Positions 39,777-49,301 of a stretch of DNA of 64,000 bases are shown here, in pieces (within the stretch, counting starts at the first letter, position 1; each line of letters begins with the position of its first letter). The stretch is taken from positions 1-64,000 of the forward strand of contig RSEH01000207.1 in the NCBI GenBank assembly GCA_006503475.1, read 5' to 3'. The stretch comes from Stentor roeselii (lineage: Eukaryota; Ciliophora; Heterotrichea; Heterotrichida; Stentoridae). The translations under genes were made by a program, and so were the position numbers. The notes under the pieces are model-generated. The model was not told the origin of the DNA. It searched no databases and saw only the letters and a list, made by a program, of their open reading frames with translations.

Positions 39777-40775
39777 ATGAAAATATTAGACTACTGGCCA
39801 GGCAAGAACCTTTTCATCTGTAAAGGGAAGTTAATGCTAGGGCCAGACTGGTACAAAGGTCTATCAACATGTCTTCTAATCCTAACAATAAGTGGTTTAA
39901 TCTACACCTACCCTTTGCATTACTTTCAAGGCCAATCTCTTTATTCCCCAACAGTTCTAATCTCAGTTCTTCTTCCAACATCGCTCTTAAGTCTCTTCTC
40001 AGTAGCAACTCACGAGCCGGGGTACATTCCAAGGCAAAGTTCAATTTTCACATCAAAGCAAAATCAAGGAATCAACGAATACATCACCTCGCCACGCCCG
40101 CTCATCATTCAGCATCGAGGGTCGATGTACAAGTTGAAGTTCTGCAAGACTTGCCTTTTATTCCGTCCTCCTCGTTCTTCCCATTGTTCAGTTTGTGACA
40201 TGTGCGTTGAAGAGTTTGACCATCACTGTCCTTGGATTGGAAATTGTGTAGGCAAAAGAAATTATTTTTACTTTTTTCGATTTTTAGTCTCCATCAACGC
40301 CTTGTCTTTTGTGGCTTTTGTTGTTTGTTTATCACATGCGGCGGATGAGAGAGCTAATAGGTATGACCGAGTCGCTTCTTCAGTTCTTAGTGTCGCGATT
40401 TTCGTTGTTTTGTTCTTTGTTGTGGGACTTTTGGCCTTTCATATCTACCTGGTACTCACTGGAACGACCACAAATGAAAAAATTAAAGAAACTTGGCCGG
40501 AGTCTAGTTTTAACCCTTTTTTCTTCGCTAGTAGGAAAATTAATTGCTTGGCTAAGGTGAAGAACAGGAAAAGTAAACCGCAGTTTAATTTAAATGCTGT
40601 TGTTGAACAGTATCAGGATGAACTTAATCCCAATTTGATTTTGAGAAATGTTAGGGTTTTTAGAAGGTTTCTTGGAAGTAATGGAGATGATAGTGCTGAA
40701 CAGCTGAGTAAACCAGTTTCTATTTTTAAACCGGGGATTAGTAGACCTGAATCACCTTTAAAAGAATTTATTTAG
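39777..40775 (+). CDS. DHHC palmitoyltransferase
   Basis: The 332-residue protein has the Cys-rich DHHC domain at about 120-170, with [18 protein letters not shown], then DHHC at 148-151 in [14 protein letters not shown]. Two hydrophobic segments lie before it (about 30-48 and 58-77) and two after (about 165-185, 200-228), the usual four-span layout. These enzymes attach palmitate to cytosolic Cys residues via an acyl-Cys intermediate. The TTxE-like motif ([13 protein letters not shown]) follows the last span. The C-terminal 90 residues are basic and disordered. Confidence 0.95.
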   Translation: MKILDYWPGKNLFICKGKLMLGPDWYKGLSTCLLILTISGLIYTYPLHYFQGQSLYSPTVLISVLLPTSLLSLFSVATHEPGYIPRQSSIFTSKQNQGINEYITSPRPLIIQHRGSMYKLKFCKTCLLFRPPRSSHCSVCDMCVEEFDHHCPWIGNCVGKRNYFYFFRFLVSINALSFVAFVVCLSHAADERANRYDRVASSVLSVAIFVVLFFVVGLLAFHIYLVLTGTTTNEKIKETWPESSFNPFFFASRKINCLAKVKNRKSKPQFNLNAVVEQYQDELNPNLILRNVRVFRRFLGSNGDDSAEQLSKPVSIFKPGISRPESPLKEFI

Positions 40776-40858
40776 GAAGGGGGTTGTTTATATTTCAAGT
40801 TAGGCCTTTATTTAATTAATACAATTTTTTAATACCAATTACAAAAAGATTACTAACT

Positions 40859-41470
40859 TTATAGAAATATGTCTTGAGACTCGTTTAAAGTACTTTCTGA
40901 CTCTAAATAACGGTTTTTTTTACCTCGGAGGCTTTTTTGTGGAAGGGTTTTCAACTCGCTTATTTCTTTATCCTTAAGAAAAATTTCAGATTGCAGTTTT
41001 TCGATGGTTTCTGCAGATTTCTTCAAACTCATATTTAAATTTTCCACTTTTTCCATTATTTTGCTTCTGTTCGATCCTCTTAAAAGTTCAATCAACAAAC
41101 CAAGCAGCATTTTCCTGTCATCGAAACCAAGGCAAACAGTTTCTTGTTCAGAAATAAAAAGTTTATTAACAACAGAAACTTCTGAAACTATTTCAGTCTT
41201 TGAAAGAGACACTTTCTTGCTAAACTCATAACAAAGAGTTGTAATCAAACTTTTTAAATTTGTGAAAGTTTTCACCTTTGAATTATGAGGAATGTTTCTT
41301 TGCGCAAGGGTGAGTGAAAGGGCAGAGATCAGGTCTTCATAAGGACTGACTGTTGAAGTTTTAGGAGTTTTTTCGTGTTCAACAGTGTTGGTCTGAGAAG
41401 AGCCGTATTCTGAATCGTCGTCTGAGGAGGATACTGAAATTTTTGAAATCTTTTGGGTGTTATTTTCCAT
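40859..41470 (-). CDS. Small coiled-coil protein, unrecognised
   Basis: The protein has 203 residues. The first 45 are acidic and Ser-rich (SVSSSDDDSEYGSS), the middle is helical, and about 145-180 look like a coiled coil (MSLKKSAETIEKLQSEIF). No family is recognised. Its ATG (41470) is 33 bp from the divergent ATG of the methyltransferase-like gene. Confidence 0.75.
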   Translation of the reverse strand: MENNTQKISKISVSSSDDDSEYGSSQTNTVEHEKTPKTSTVSPYEDLISALSLTLAQRNIPHNSKVKTFTNLKSLITTLCYEFSKKVSLSKTEIVSEVSVVNKLFISEQETVCLGFDDRKMLLGLLIELLRGSNRSKIMEKVENLNMSLKKSAETIEKLQSEIFLKDKEISELKTLPQKSLRGKKNRYLESESTLNESQDIFL

Positions 41471-41503
41471 TGTTTATATTATAACCTCGGCTTATATTCT
41501 TGA

Positions 41504-42829
41504 ATGATCAAAAGTCCTTTAATTAATGCTAAGAGAAAGATTTGCTGCTGCTTTACTGTTGATGACTCTGATGAATCTGATACTTCGACTATTCATTTAC
41601 AGAGGGTTGAGTCGGATGTCAGTCCTTCCGTGCTTGAGCCTGGAATTTATTCTACCAAAAAGTTTGCTGCTGATAAGATTTACTATTTGAACAGTGGCAG
41701 TCATACTATACTTGCATGTTTTCGACATGTTGTGCTTAATATTGATGATGAATCTGGTACTGCTTCTGACAGGCCAGATCACATTCCAGAAGATTTTTGG
41801 AAAGACCGATACAAATACTACTCAAAATACGACAGAGGTGTGATGATCCACCAAGACAGCTTCACCTGTGAAGTCCAAGAAAAGATAGCAAAGCATCTCT
41901 CAAAGTTAATAAACGAGCGTAAAAAGCTCGAAACATGTCTAATCTACCCTTGCGGAGTAAGCAACATTCCACTACAGCTAAGCAAGTACTTAACCGTAAA
42001 AGTCTTAGAAACCAATGAAACAAAAATAAAATACCTAAGACAAAACGCTGAGATCTACGAAGTCACTGCCCAACTCGAACTATCCCCTTCTCCCCTCGAA
42101 GAAATCACAGAAAAATTCGACATTTTCATAATCTGCCCTGAAATCGACCGAAAATCGCAAGTAAAAGTCTGGACAGACCTTGGTTACCTTCCAGATTTAC
42201 TCGAACGTGCATCAACTCTATCTTCAAACATAGCAATTCTCTTTCCTCCAACTCTCGACCCTTACGAATTCGTAGAATGTCTGAAGTCTCTAAACATGGA
42301 ACCCTGCGTCGAGTTTATTCTTTTATTCGACCATTCACATCTAAAGAACATTGCTTGTTTCCTTGGAAATATCACAAAATTCCCAACAAGTGACATCGTC
42401 AACAGCATTCTAAGTAAAGTAGGAATGGACAAGCGTCAAAGGGATTTTATTTTTGACATCCTTCAAAAAGTAGGATTAAAGAGAGTTCTTGAAATTCTTG
42501 ACCAGGCTGAAGCTGAAAGTGAAAAAGGAAGTGTTTTGGAAAAACTTAAGTCGAAGTCGAGGAAGTTTATTGATATTTTAAAGGATGAGGAAAGGATTTC
42601 TTTGGAGGGGATCATTGTGCTTTATAGAGGTAGTGATGGGGATGAAATCGCCAGGCTTTTTGAACAGGCAAATGTTTTTTTTGTGGAAGTCGAGTCGGAA
42701 GGTGTTAGCTATGTCGAGGTCAACAGAAACGTCATTGAGGGCTTCGAGGACATCAGCCGGTATGTGGAAGACTTGAAAACTAAAGAAACACCAAATAAAA
42801 ACTCATTATTTCAGTTAATTGGCTGTTAA
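41504..42829 (+). CDS. TGS1-like methyltransferase fold, probably catalytically dead
   Basis: In this 441-residue protein, residues 96-190 follow trimethylguanosine synthase TGS1: FWKDRYKYYSKYDRGVMI matches the TGS1 entry helix, LRQNAEIYEV the NNAEVYG segment, SSNIAILFPPTLDPYEF the NIVYFLPRN strand, and HLKNIACFLGNI the last strand. TGS1 normally adds two methyl groups to the m7G cap of snRNA. Here SAM motif I (AFCGVGGN) has become LIYPCGVSN (146-154), and the catalytic SPPWGGP motif has become IICPEIDRK (209-217). Both lose their defining Gly and Trp residues. About 300-441 have no known domain. A scaffold or RNA-binding role is possible. The gene overlaps its convergent neighbour by 4 bp. 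Confidence 0.72.
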   Translation: MIKSPLINAKRKICCCFTVDDSDESDTSTIHLQRVESDVSPSVLEPGIYSTKKFAADKIYYLNSGSHTILACFRHVVLNIDDESGTASDRPDHIPEDFWKDRYKYYSKYDRGVMIHQDSFTCEVQEKIAKHLSKLINERKKLETCLIYPCGVSNIPLQLSKYLTVKVLETNETKIKYLRQNAEIYEVTAQLELSPSPLEEITEKFDIFIICPEIDRKSQVKVWTDLGYLPDLLERASTLSSNIAILFPPTLDPYEFVECLKSLNMEPCVEFILLFDHSHLKNIACFLGNITKFPTSDIVNSILSKVGMDKRQRDFIFDILQKVGLKRVLEILDQAEAESEKGSVLEKLKSKSRKFIDILKDEERISLEGIIVLYRGSDGDEIARLFEQANVFFVEVESEGVSYVEVNRNVIEGFEDISRYVEDLKTKETPNKNSLFQLIGC

Positions 42830-43419
42830 TTATTAACCAGGTTCTCAAGAAAACGGTCAAAAGTCGACTTTTGGTCATCTTTTGCGATATTTTCAAATAA
42901 GCTAAACAAATAATCAGCGGAATTTCCTACTTCTAAGTCGATTTCTTCGTACTTTTGAATCAGGAAAGACAAAAATTCAGTTTTTAATTTCATATTCATT
43001 GAATGTGCTTCAAGATTTTTCTTTTTCTCTTCTTTTAAATTTTCGAGTTTTCTGATAAGTTCAAAAGTGTGATTTCTGGCTTTTTCTTTCATTTTTATTT
43101 CTTGTTGGAGACAATGTTCTACGTATTCCCCAGCAGCTTCAACAACATTGATTTTCACAAAATGAACATAACAATTAAAGCAGATCTTTTCAGGATTTTT
43201 CGTTTCAGGATGTATTCCTGTTAAAGTCAAACAAGCAGCGCAAAAAGCTTTAAAACAAAATTTGCAGTAAAACTTTTTCAGTCCAGTTTTTCCGATGACA
43301 GTTCCACAAGTCTCACAATTTTTCATCAGAATGTAAGTCGACCTGTCAATATTCTGATCGATTTGACTGACTTTTAAAGGAACTCTTGACAAATCTTTAG
43401 AAAGTCGAAATTCAGTCAT
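42826..43419 (-). CDS. FYVE-like zinc-finger coiled-coil protein
   Basis: In 197 residues, a zinc finger at about 35-80 has the eight-Cys FYVE/FYVE-related pattern (CETCG...CKFCFKAFCAAC...CFNC). It lacks the basic RRHHCR motif needed for PI3P binding, so it is closer to FYVE-related fingers. The rest is coiled coil (about 95-165). Stop TAA 42826-42828 overlaps the TAA of the convergent gene (42827-42829). It begins 8 bp after the stop of the importin-alpha-like gene. Confidence 0.75.
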   Translation of the reverse strand: MTEFRLSKDLSRVPLKVSQIDQNIDRSTYILMKNCETCGTVIGKTGLKKFYCKFCFKAFCAACLTLTGIHPETKNPEKICFNCYVHFVKINVVEAAGEYVEHCLQQEIKMKEKARNHTFELIRKLENLKEEKKKNLEAHSMNMKLKTEFLSFLIQKYEEIDLEVGNSADYLFSLFENIAKDDQKSTFDRFLENLVNN

Positions 43420-43427
43420 AAAGTTAA

Positions 43428-44972
43428 TTATAAGCTAAAATGAGAAACATTTTGCATTATCGGTTGTGGCTCGGGTGAAGGGCAGATCATGTTAATCAGA
43501 ATGTTTAGAAAAGTTGTGATTTCTGAGTTTTTTGAATGGAAAAGCATGTCTTCTAGCTTTTGAAGAGTTCCTAATTCTGAAAGACAGGTTTGCAAAGTCA
43601 CCCAATCCACACTAGAAAGATTTTTTTGAAGGACTTTCATTATTGCCTGGATCCTGCCGAGGCTTTTCTGTGAAGATGCCAAAGTCTTCAGGCTCATATG
43701 GAACAGCATCTCAGGAATCAATGACAAAGACAGAATTTTTTCATTTAAAACGGCAGATCTCTGAAGAACGGTATTAAAAATACATACCACCCCCTCCGCG
43801 AACAGTGAACCACCCGGGTGGCTTAGAAAGGTTTCAATGATATTGAACGAAAATTTCAAAACTCTCATCGCCTGGGCTTCAGTCCCTGTTAAAATATTTC
43901 CGATGACTGACGCGATCGATTTTTTTATTTCCAAATCAGAATTTTCAAAAATTTTCATCATTTTAATAAGAGTCCCGTTGTTTAAAAGGATCTGGGTAAA
44001 TTTCTGGTCTTTTTCTGAAGTCAGATATTTAAAAAAATTTAAAGCGCAATTTACATGTTTTGCACTTTTTACCTCGAAAATTGCGAAAATTTGAGGTAAA
44101 AAATCGATCGCATCGTTCATTTTAAGTTTTTCGTATTGGATGAGATTTGTGATTGTTTCAATTATAGAGATTGTCATGTAAGTGTCGGGTTGGTCTATGA
44201 GGATTAAAAGGTTTTTAATCATTTTAGAGACTAATTTGTCTGAGAGCTGAACTGGGTTGGCATAGCGATAATATCTGAGAATAGCTCCTTTGTTTTGAGT
44301 TGTTATGAGACTTGTGGAATGTAACACGTGGTTAATCGAATTCATGATTTTTTCATGAAGTTCAGATGACTTTGACTCGCTGGTTAATTGATTGATCGCG
44401 ACTGTTAAGTCAGATAAAACCTTTAACACGTAATAAGTCAATTCCAGGTTATTACTCTGTAACAAAGGAAGAATTTTCAAAATAAACTCATTTAAAATAA
44501 AAGGAAACCTGTAGTTCAAAGTGTTTTCAACAAGATGTGCAATAAACTTCATTGTTTTTTTCACAACTTTCTCATGTCTAATCTTAAGGTTCCGAATTAA
44601 ATCAACAGCATTCTGATGACTAACAAAAACATCTTTAAACTCATAAAACAACACCCTGGCCTCACTACTCAAAAACTCCAAAACCAAAACAGCAGTCTCA
44701 TCACAATTCTCACAACAAGAAATATTAACAAGTCTATTAACCAGTTCATTGCAAGTCTTAAACGAATTCAACTCCGGGTATTTGATTAAAAGTTCCTCAG
44801 GAAGAGTTTTTAAAAGACTTGTTTGTATCTCTTGTTTTCGAAACTCGTTCTGTTGGTCAATTCTTTTTTTATTCCTAAGATTGACAGTGAATCGATCAAC
44901 ACGGTCTCTATAGTCTTGATATTCGCAGCCTTTTTGAAAGTTCTGGATGCGGGTGGCGGCTATTTTTTCCAT
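43428..44972 (-). CDS. Importin-alpha-like armadillo protein
   Basis: The protein has 514 residues. The N-terminus (1-50) is basic and resembles an importin-beta-binding region (IQNFQKGCEYQDYRDRVDRF, LRNKKR). It is followed by helical repeats of armadillo type (about 75-490) and an acidic-poor tail. The length fits importin-alpha (about 530). The WxxxN array that binds nuclear localisation signals is not clear by eye, so this may be a divergent karyopherin-alpha with altered cargo. The importin-beta-like gene at 14951 in this window is a different family member. Confidence 0.65.
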   Translation of the reverse strand: MEKIAATRIQNFQKGCEYQDYRDRVDRFTVNLRNKKRIDQQNEFRKQEIQTSLLKTLPEELLIKYPELNSFKTCNELVNRLVNISCCENCDETAVLVLEFLSSEARVLFYEFKDVFVSHQNAVDLIRNLKIRHEKVVKKTMKFIAHLVENTLNYRFPFILNEFILKILPLLQSNNLELTYYVLKVLSDLTVAINQLTSESKSSELHEKIMNSINHVLHSTSLITTQNKGAILRYYRYANPVQLSDKLVSKMIKNLLILIDQPDTYMTISIIETITNLIQYEKLKMNDAIDFLPQIFAIFEVKSAKHVNCALNFFKYLTSEKDQKFTQILLNNGTLIKMMKIFENSDLEIKKSIASVIGNILTGTEAQAMRVLKFSFNIIETFLSHPGGSLFAEGVVCIFNTVLQRSAVLNEKILSLSLIPEMLFHMSLKTLASSQKSLGRIQAIMKVLQKNLSSVDWVTLQTCLSELGTLQKLEDMLFHSKNSEITTFLNILINMICPSPEPQPIMQNVSHFSL

Positions 44973-45004
44973 TTATTATAAAATGATGGGTCTTTTCAGT
45001 GATT

Positions 45005-45625
45005 TCACTCAAAAGGAGTCGCGACTATTGACCGAGAGTCTCCTGTGAACTCCCAAGGTGATGATGACCGGATTTTTACCCTTCTTTGAATGCGAGAAGT
45101 CGCTTTTCTTGATTGTTTTGGAATTCTTTCTAGTTGACCGATGCGTGATTTTATTTGAAAGTTGTTTAGTCTTGGCTTTATGTCCACGCTGATTGGGTTG
45201 TGAAGGGAATAGTCTTCGGAAGTCATTAATTCAAAGAGCTGGTCGTCGATTATGCTGTCCTCTGGCCATACGTAGTCTTTGAACTCGACATCGAAGTAAC
45301 CTTTTTTCTTTTGATTGGATTTTGATAGTGAATCGGTTATTTTAGATGTTTTTTGAGGGTTTAATGCGATTTTTCGCTTTAGATCGGATGTTTGGAATGA
45401 TGAGAAACGGTATTCTTCTGGAGTTTCGTGGATTGGACGGAGTTTTCGGAATACGCTTATTTCTTTTATGATGTTTCGGCCATTTGAACGGTTTATTCTA
45501 CGGTTTAGCTTTTCTAGGTCTTTGCTTTCTTCGAGGATTTTTGAGTAGAGCTTTCGAGGGGTTTTTTCGAATGATCTTTTTGTACTCACAGAGCATCTTA
45601 GATTGCTTTGATTTCCAGCTTCCAT
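45005..45625 (-). CDS. Basic, disordered protein, unrecognised
   Basis: The 206 residues are rich in Lys, Arg and Ser, with no clear fold. They include a short acidic patch (EDSIIDDQLFELMTSEDY, about 120-140) and an Arg-rich C-terminal part. No family is recognised. It stops with TGA. It is in the minus-strand run, 32 bp upstream of the next gene's ATG. Confidence 0.7.
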   Translation of the reverse strand: MEAGNQSNLRCSVSTKRSFEKTPRKLYSKILEESKDLEKLNRRINRSNGRNIIKEISVFRKLRPIHETPEEYRFSSFQTSDLKRKIALNPQKTSKITDSLSKSNQKKKGYFDVEFKDYVWPEDSIIDDQLFELMTSEDYSLHNPISVDIKPRLNNFQIKSRIGQLERIPKQSRKATSRIQRRVKIRSSSPWEFTGDSRSIVATPFE

Positions 45626-45764
45626 GTAAATTATTAGAATGAAGCAGAAAGTTACGAAATAGAGAAAAATTAGTTAAAATCATTTCATGTTAAATAATAA
45701 ACACGAAATATTGACTCCATTAGCCCTTAAAGTTTCCTAATTAAACTTCCACTTTAAACTGTAG

Positions 45765-46379
45765 TTAATTAATATCCCACAAGTTCTCAAAAGCTGAAGC
45801 TATTCTACCAACACAAGAAGCAGCAGACAAATGATAAGCAGAAATTGCAACAAGTTCATCACAGTAATCAATTTCCTTAGCAGTATCTTGGTGAGCAGTC
45901 ATCCCAATAACAAAAACCGGGCACGTGCTAGGTTCATTTTCATCAAGACTAACAAACTTCATCCTCTTTTCCCTGACATATTCCCAAACCTTGACAAGTT
46001 TCCCATTAACACTAGTTCCAACCTTAAAAGCTCCAGGTGGAAGATGTGCAGTGACCGGATTTTTCACAACTTTCATAAGAACCTTCTTCCCTTCACTAGC
46101 CTTGATCTTCCTTGTATGCAGCAATTGTGTGATGAGCCCTGCAAATCTCTTGAAAGTCCTGGGAACTCTCAATTCCGGCGAAACTTTAATCAAAACATTG
46201 CTACTCGTATGAATAAGCAATTCAAATCTACCTGCCTTAGCGAGAGGACTATCAAAAAGCGTCAAAATACTCTGATGCAAGATATCCGGACGATAATCCG
46301 CAGGATTATTTCCCATTTTAACGATGATAGCAGTATGATCATCTGAATTAAGCAGGACATATTCACCGTTTTTTCTCAT
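45765..46379 (-). CDS. EMG1: rRNA pseudouridine N1-methyltransferase EMG1/Nep1
   Basis: The 204 residues align along the full length with Nep1 (SPOUT family), which methylates the hypermodified pseudouridine in helix 35 of 18S rRNA and is needed for 40S assembly. Matching segments are YVLLNSDDHTAII, RPDILHQSILTLFDSPLAKAG, RVPRTFKRFAGLITQLLH, VVKNPVTAHLPPG, the SAM-site VFVIGMTAHQD, and LSAASCVGRIASAFENLW at the end. It has no long N-terminal extension. Confidence 0.95.
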   Translation of the reverse strand: MRKNGEYVLLNSDDHTAIIVKMGNNPADYRPDILHQSILTLFDSPLAKAGRFELLIHTSSNVLIKVSPELRVPRTFKRFAGLITQLLHTRKIKASEGKKVLMKVVKNPVTAHLPPGAFKVGTSVNGKLVKVWEYVREKRMKFVSLDENEPSTCPVFVIGMTAHQDTAKEIDYCDELVAISAYHLSAASCVGRIASAFENLWDIN

Positions 46380-46455
46380 TTGATGTGTTTCTAGAACTCT
46401 ACTTGATAATTACGCTCCTTCAAAGACAAAAACTACTTTGCTCACCATTTTTAAC

Positions 46456-47250
46456 TTATTCACTAAAGGATTTAGGAAGTTTGATCCCAGTTCCAGAAAT
46501 TCCACAATAACCTGCTGGTCGTTTTGAGAGGTACTGTTGATGATAAGTCTCTGCATAGTAAAAAGACGTCGCTGGGATCACTCGAGTTGTCACTTGACCG
46601 AAGCCTCCTTTGAAAAGTTCTTTTTGGAATAAAGTCCTGCTGGAAATAGCAAGTTCCTGTTGTACAGGGTTTAAAGGCATAAGAACAGAGCGATACTGAG
46701 TCCCTAAGTCCTCTCCTTGCTGCATTCCTTGAGTCGGGTTGTGATTTTCCCAGAAGACTTTTAGCATCTTGGAATAAGAAGTGACTCTAGGGTCATAAAC
46801 TATCAAAACAACTTCTGTATGTCCAGTGAAACCGGTATAGACCTCTTCGTAGTTCGGATTCGGCGTGATTCCAGCGGCGTATCCTACAGCAGTTGAAAAA
46901 ACTCCAGGCTGCTTGTAAAATAATCGCTCGACACCCCAAAAACATCCCATTCCTATAATCATTGATTCAAGGTGAGAGGGAAAAGGAGGGAAAATAGGAG
47001 TTTGTAAGAAATGATGAAAGTTTTCAGGGATTAATGACTCTTGTCGTCCTAACATCGCTTCCTCGTCTTGGGGGAGGTCTTGAAGGGTTGATTTTAGTGA
47101 AGAACAGTCTTGGGTGCACTTTAAACATCGAAGATCACTGTTTTTTTCACGTTTTTCTGAGAGGTATGAGTCGATGATCAACTGAGCTGAGCTGTAAATG
47201 CAGCCTTGGGTGAGGAGGGTTGAAATAGAAAGGATTAGAAAGAGTTTCAT
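46456..47250 (-). CDS. MSRA: Secreted peptide methionine sulfoxide reductase A
   Basis: The 264-residue protein has an N-terminal signal peptide (MKLFLILSISTLLTQGCIYS), a spacer with three Cys (42, 45, 49), then the MsrA domain (about 96-255). The catalytic Cys103 is in GCFWGVER. Further hallmarks are TAVGYAAG, GHTEVVLIVYDP, FWENHNPTQ and GTQYRS. MsrA reduces S-methionine sulfoxide. The signal peptide points to the secretory pathway or cortex rather than cytosol or mitochondria. The start region is duplicated upstream (47231-47296). Confidence 0.95.
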   Translation of the reverse strand: MKLFLILSISTLLTQGCIYSSAQLIIDSYLSEKREKNSDLRCLKCTQDCSSLKSTLQDLPQDEEAMLGRQESLIPENFHHFLQTPIFPPFPSHLESMIIGMGCFWGVERLFYKQPGVFSTAVGYAAGITPNPNYEEVYTGFTGHTEVVLIVYDPRVTSYSKMLKVFWENHNPTQGMQQGEDLGTQYRSVLMPLNPVQQELAISSRTLFQKELFKGGFGQVTTRVIPATSFYYAETYHQQYLSKRPAGYCGISGTGIKLPKSFSE

Positions 47251-47296
47251 TTATTCAGGGTTAAATAAAAAGGATTAGAAAGGGTTTCATTTATTG
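47231..47296 (-). repeat. 40-bp tandem duplication at the MsrA start codon
   Basis: AGGATTAGAAAGAGTTTCAT at 47231 is repeated at 47271 with one change (AGGATTAGAAAGGGTTTCAT), including the CAT that is the start codon on the minus strand. The gene thus has a second, upstream ATG copy outside the main frame context. Confidence 0.85.
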
Positions 47297-47310
47297 GAAT
47301 GGCTTAGATA

Positions 47311-49290
47311 TTAACCGGAGTTGCTACGGTTGTAAGAAGGGACTGATGGTCTTTGTTTCGTGTTTGCTAAAAGTAAAGACTTCAGCTTTGGGTCTGAGGA
47401 AGGGGTTAGGTAGTCTAAGGCTTTGCGACCTGATGTGTCGAATAAGTTTGCATCTGCTCGCTCTTGAATCAAAAATCTCGCCATTTGGAAGTGGTTTGAT
47501 ATTGCTGCCTATGAAGAGGTTACCATCATTAGAGCTGTCTTTCGCTGGGTCACTGTTGCTTCGTTTACTGGACAACCTTTACGCAGAAGCTTACGCATTG
47601 TATCTACGTCTCCATTTCTGGCGGCATTCCAGATTGCTGTTTAAGTCTTACTTTGAAAAGCTTTCCTAGTCTTCACATCAGTCGTTAACTCCTGAGGAGT
47701 CATCCCTTGCGAGTTCCTCATTCCAAGTAACTCATGATCATCAGCATTCCACTTAACAAGAACCTTAACAACCAAATTTTTACAGTGAAAGCTGGCATAA
47801 TGTAAAGCGTTCCAAAGTCTTTCATCAGTTTTTCTGAAATTGCATTTTTCCGCAAGTAGTTCTTTGACACATTTAACAGAACCATGCTTGGCCGCTATCA
47901 TTAAAGGAGTTCTTGAATGATTATCAACTGCGTCTTTATCTGCTCCAGACTCGATAAGTGGCTGGACAAGACTCACTCTGTCAAACTTGCAGGCTAAATG
48001 AAGAGGGGTCAGTCCTGATGAAGACTTTGCCATTACATTTGCTTGATTTTCGATTAAAATTTTTGCATCTTCTAGTTTTCCTTGAATGCAAGCTAAGTGA
48101 AGGGGGGTGTAGTTGTTCCAGTCGCATTGGTTTACATCTCCAGTTAAGGCGATTACTTTGTTCACTAGTCCTCCACTCATAACAGCATAATGTAAACTAG
48201 TCATCAAGTAGCTATTATTCGAAAAGTTCAAATCAAACCCAGAATTGACAAAATCTTTCATCCCAGCTTCATCCTTTTGACTAACAACTTCAGGTAAAGA
48301 GCTTAAATGTTTCATAACCATCTTATTAGAGCACAAATCAAGTGGTCTTAAGTTTTTCCTATCACGGGCTGACTTGTCAGCCCCATGTTTGACGAGTAAC
48401 TTGACAACCTTAAAGTCGCCTGCATAGCAGGCGAGATGAAGAGGGGTCTGTCCATTAACATCTTTTGCATTCAAAGCAGAAATTTTTATTTTTTTCATGT
48501 TTTCTTGATGCTCTTGAAGGGCGCGGTCGAAGACCGCGCCGAGAATTTCAGAAGTGTCTTGAAGGACTGAAGAATAACGAGATGGGTCAATTTTTTGACT
48601 TGAAAAAAGAGGTTGGACTTGATAAAATAACTCAATAAAACTAGGAAAACCTTCCAAGTCTTCTAAAATCACCTCGATTGCTTTGTAGCTCCAGGTGAAT
48701 TTTGAAAGTGATGCGTAGTGTAAAGGGTTTCGTCTGTTACTGTCTTGGGTGCATAGAATAAACTTGTATAGGTCTAGTATTTTTTTAAAGTATATGTCTA
48801 CTCGTTTGCTTAACTCAGATTTTGATTCGATTGGTTTTTCTGGGATTTTGTTAAAGGTTATGCTTTTTGCCAGATACAATGCAATCGTATTCCTTAAAGT
48901 TATATTCTGCATGGAAAACCCAAATTTCAAAAGAGTTATCCAGTCATTTAGCTCTTTTCTGTAAACATGCTGAAAATAATTTAAAACCGTTTGCAAAGTG
49001 CGAAAGTTTCCTTTTGCAAGTATTCCAAAAAACCAGCTCTGTCCTGTCTTATCCATCAAATAAGGATCAACTCCAGCCATAAGCAAATAAAGACTAATAG
49101 CATGCAAGTTCAAAAACCCCGAATAATGCAAAAGACTACGTCGTGAAGAGTCAACACCTTTAAGGTCAACATTTTTTTTTTGATGTTCTAAATGCAGAGC
49201 ACTAAGCAGTCCTTCAGAAACAAAGAAAAAAGCTTTAGAAGTCTCTTTCGGCTTTTCAAAAGTAATAAAAATTTCACCCGGATTTGCCAT
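47311..49290 (-). CDS. Ankyrin-repeat protein, three exons
   Basis: Exons 49290-47652, 47636-47524 and 47508-47311 are joined by two 15-nt introns to give 649 residues. Helical N-terminal repeats include LLHYSGFLNLHAISLYLLMAG. Canonical ankyrin repeats follow from about residue 280 (NGQTPLHLACYAGDFKVVKLL, YTPLHLACIQGKLEDAKIL, GLTPLHLACKFDRVSLVQPL, RTPLMIAAKHGSVKCVKEL). The spliced tail adds further repeats (TIWNAARNGDVDTMRKLL, NHFQMARFLIQERADAN). Without splicing, the protein would stop at 47641 and lose the last 110 residues. Ankyrin proteins bind partners; no catalytic domain is seen. Start ATG 49290 lies 11 bp after the next gene's stop. Confidence 0.88.
47509..47523 (-). other. 15-nt intron 2 of the ankyrin gene
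   Basis: GTAACCTCTTCATAG on the minus strand. It lies at phase 0, contains an in-frame TAG and joins two ankyrin repeat halves. Confidence 0.9.
47637..47651 (-). other. 15-nt intron 1 of the ankyrin gene
   Basis: GTAAGACTTAAACAG on the minus strand. Its removal deletes an in-frame TAA and continues the ankyrin reading frame. Confidence 0.9.
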
Positions 49291-49301
49291 TTCTTATCTA
49301 A

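Noticed and set aside
47324-47575. Separate 83-residue minus-strand open frame
   Set aside because: It is out of frame with the ankyrin repeats that continue through this interval once two 15-nt introns are removed. It has no ATG start and no motif.
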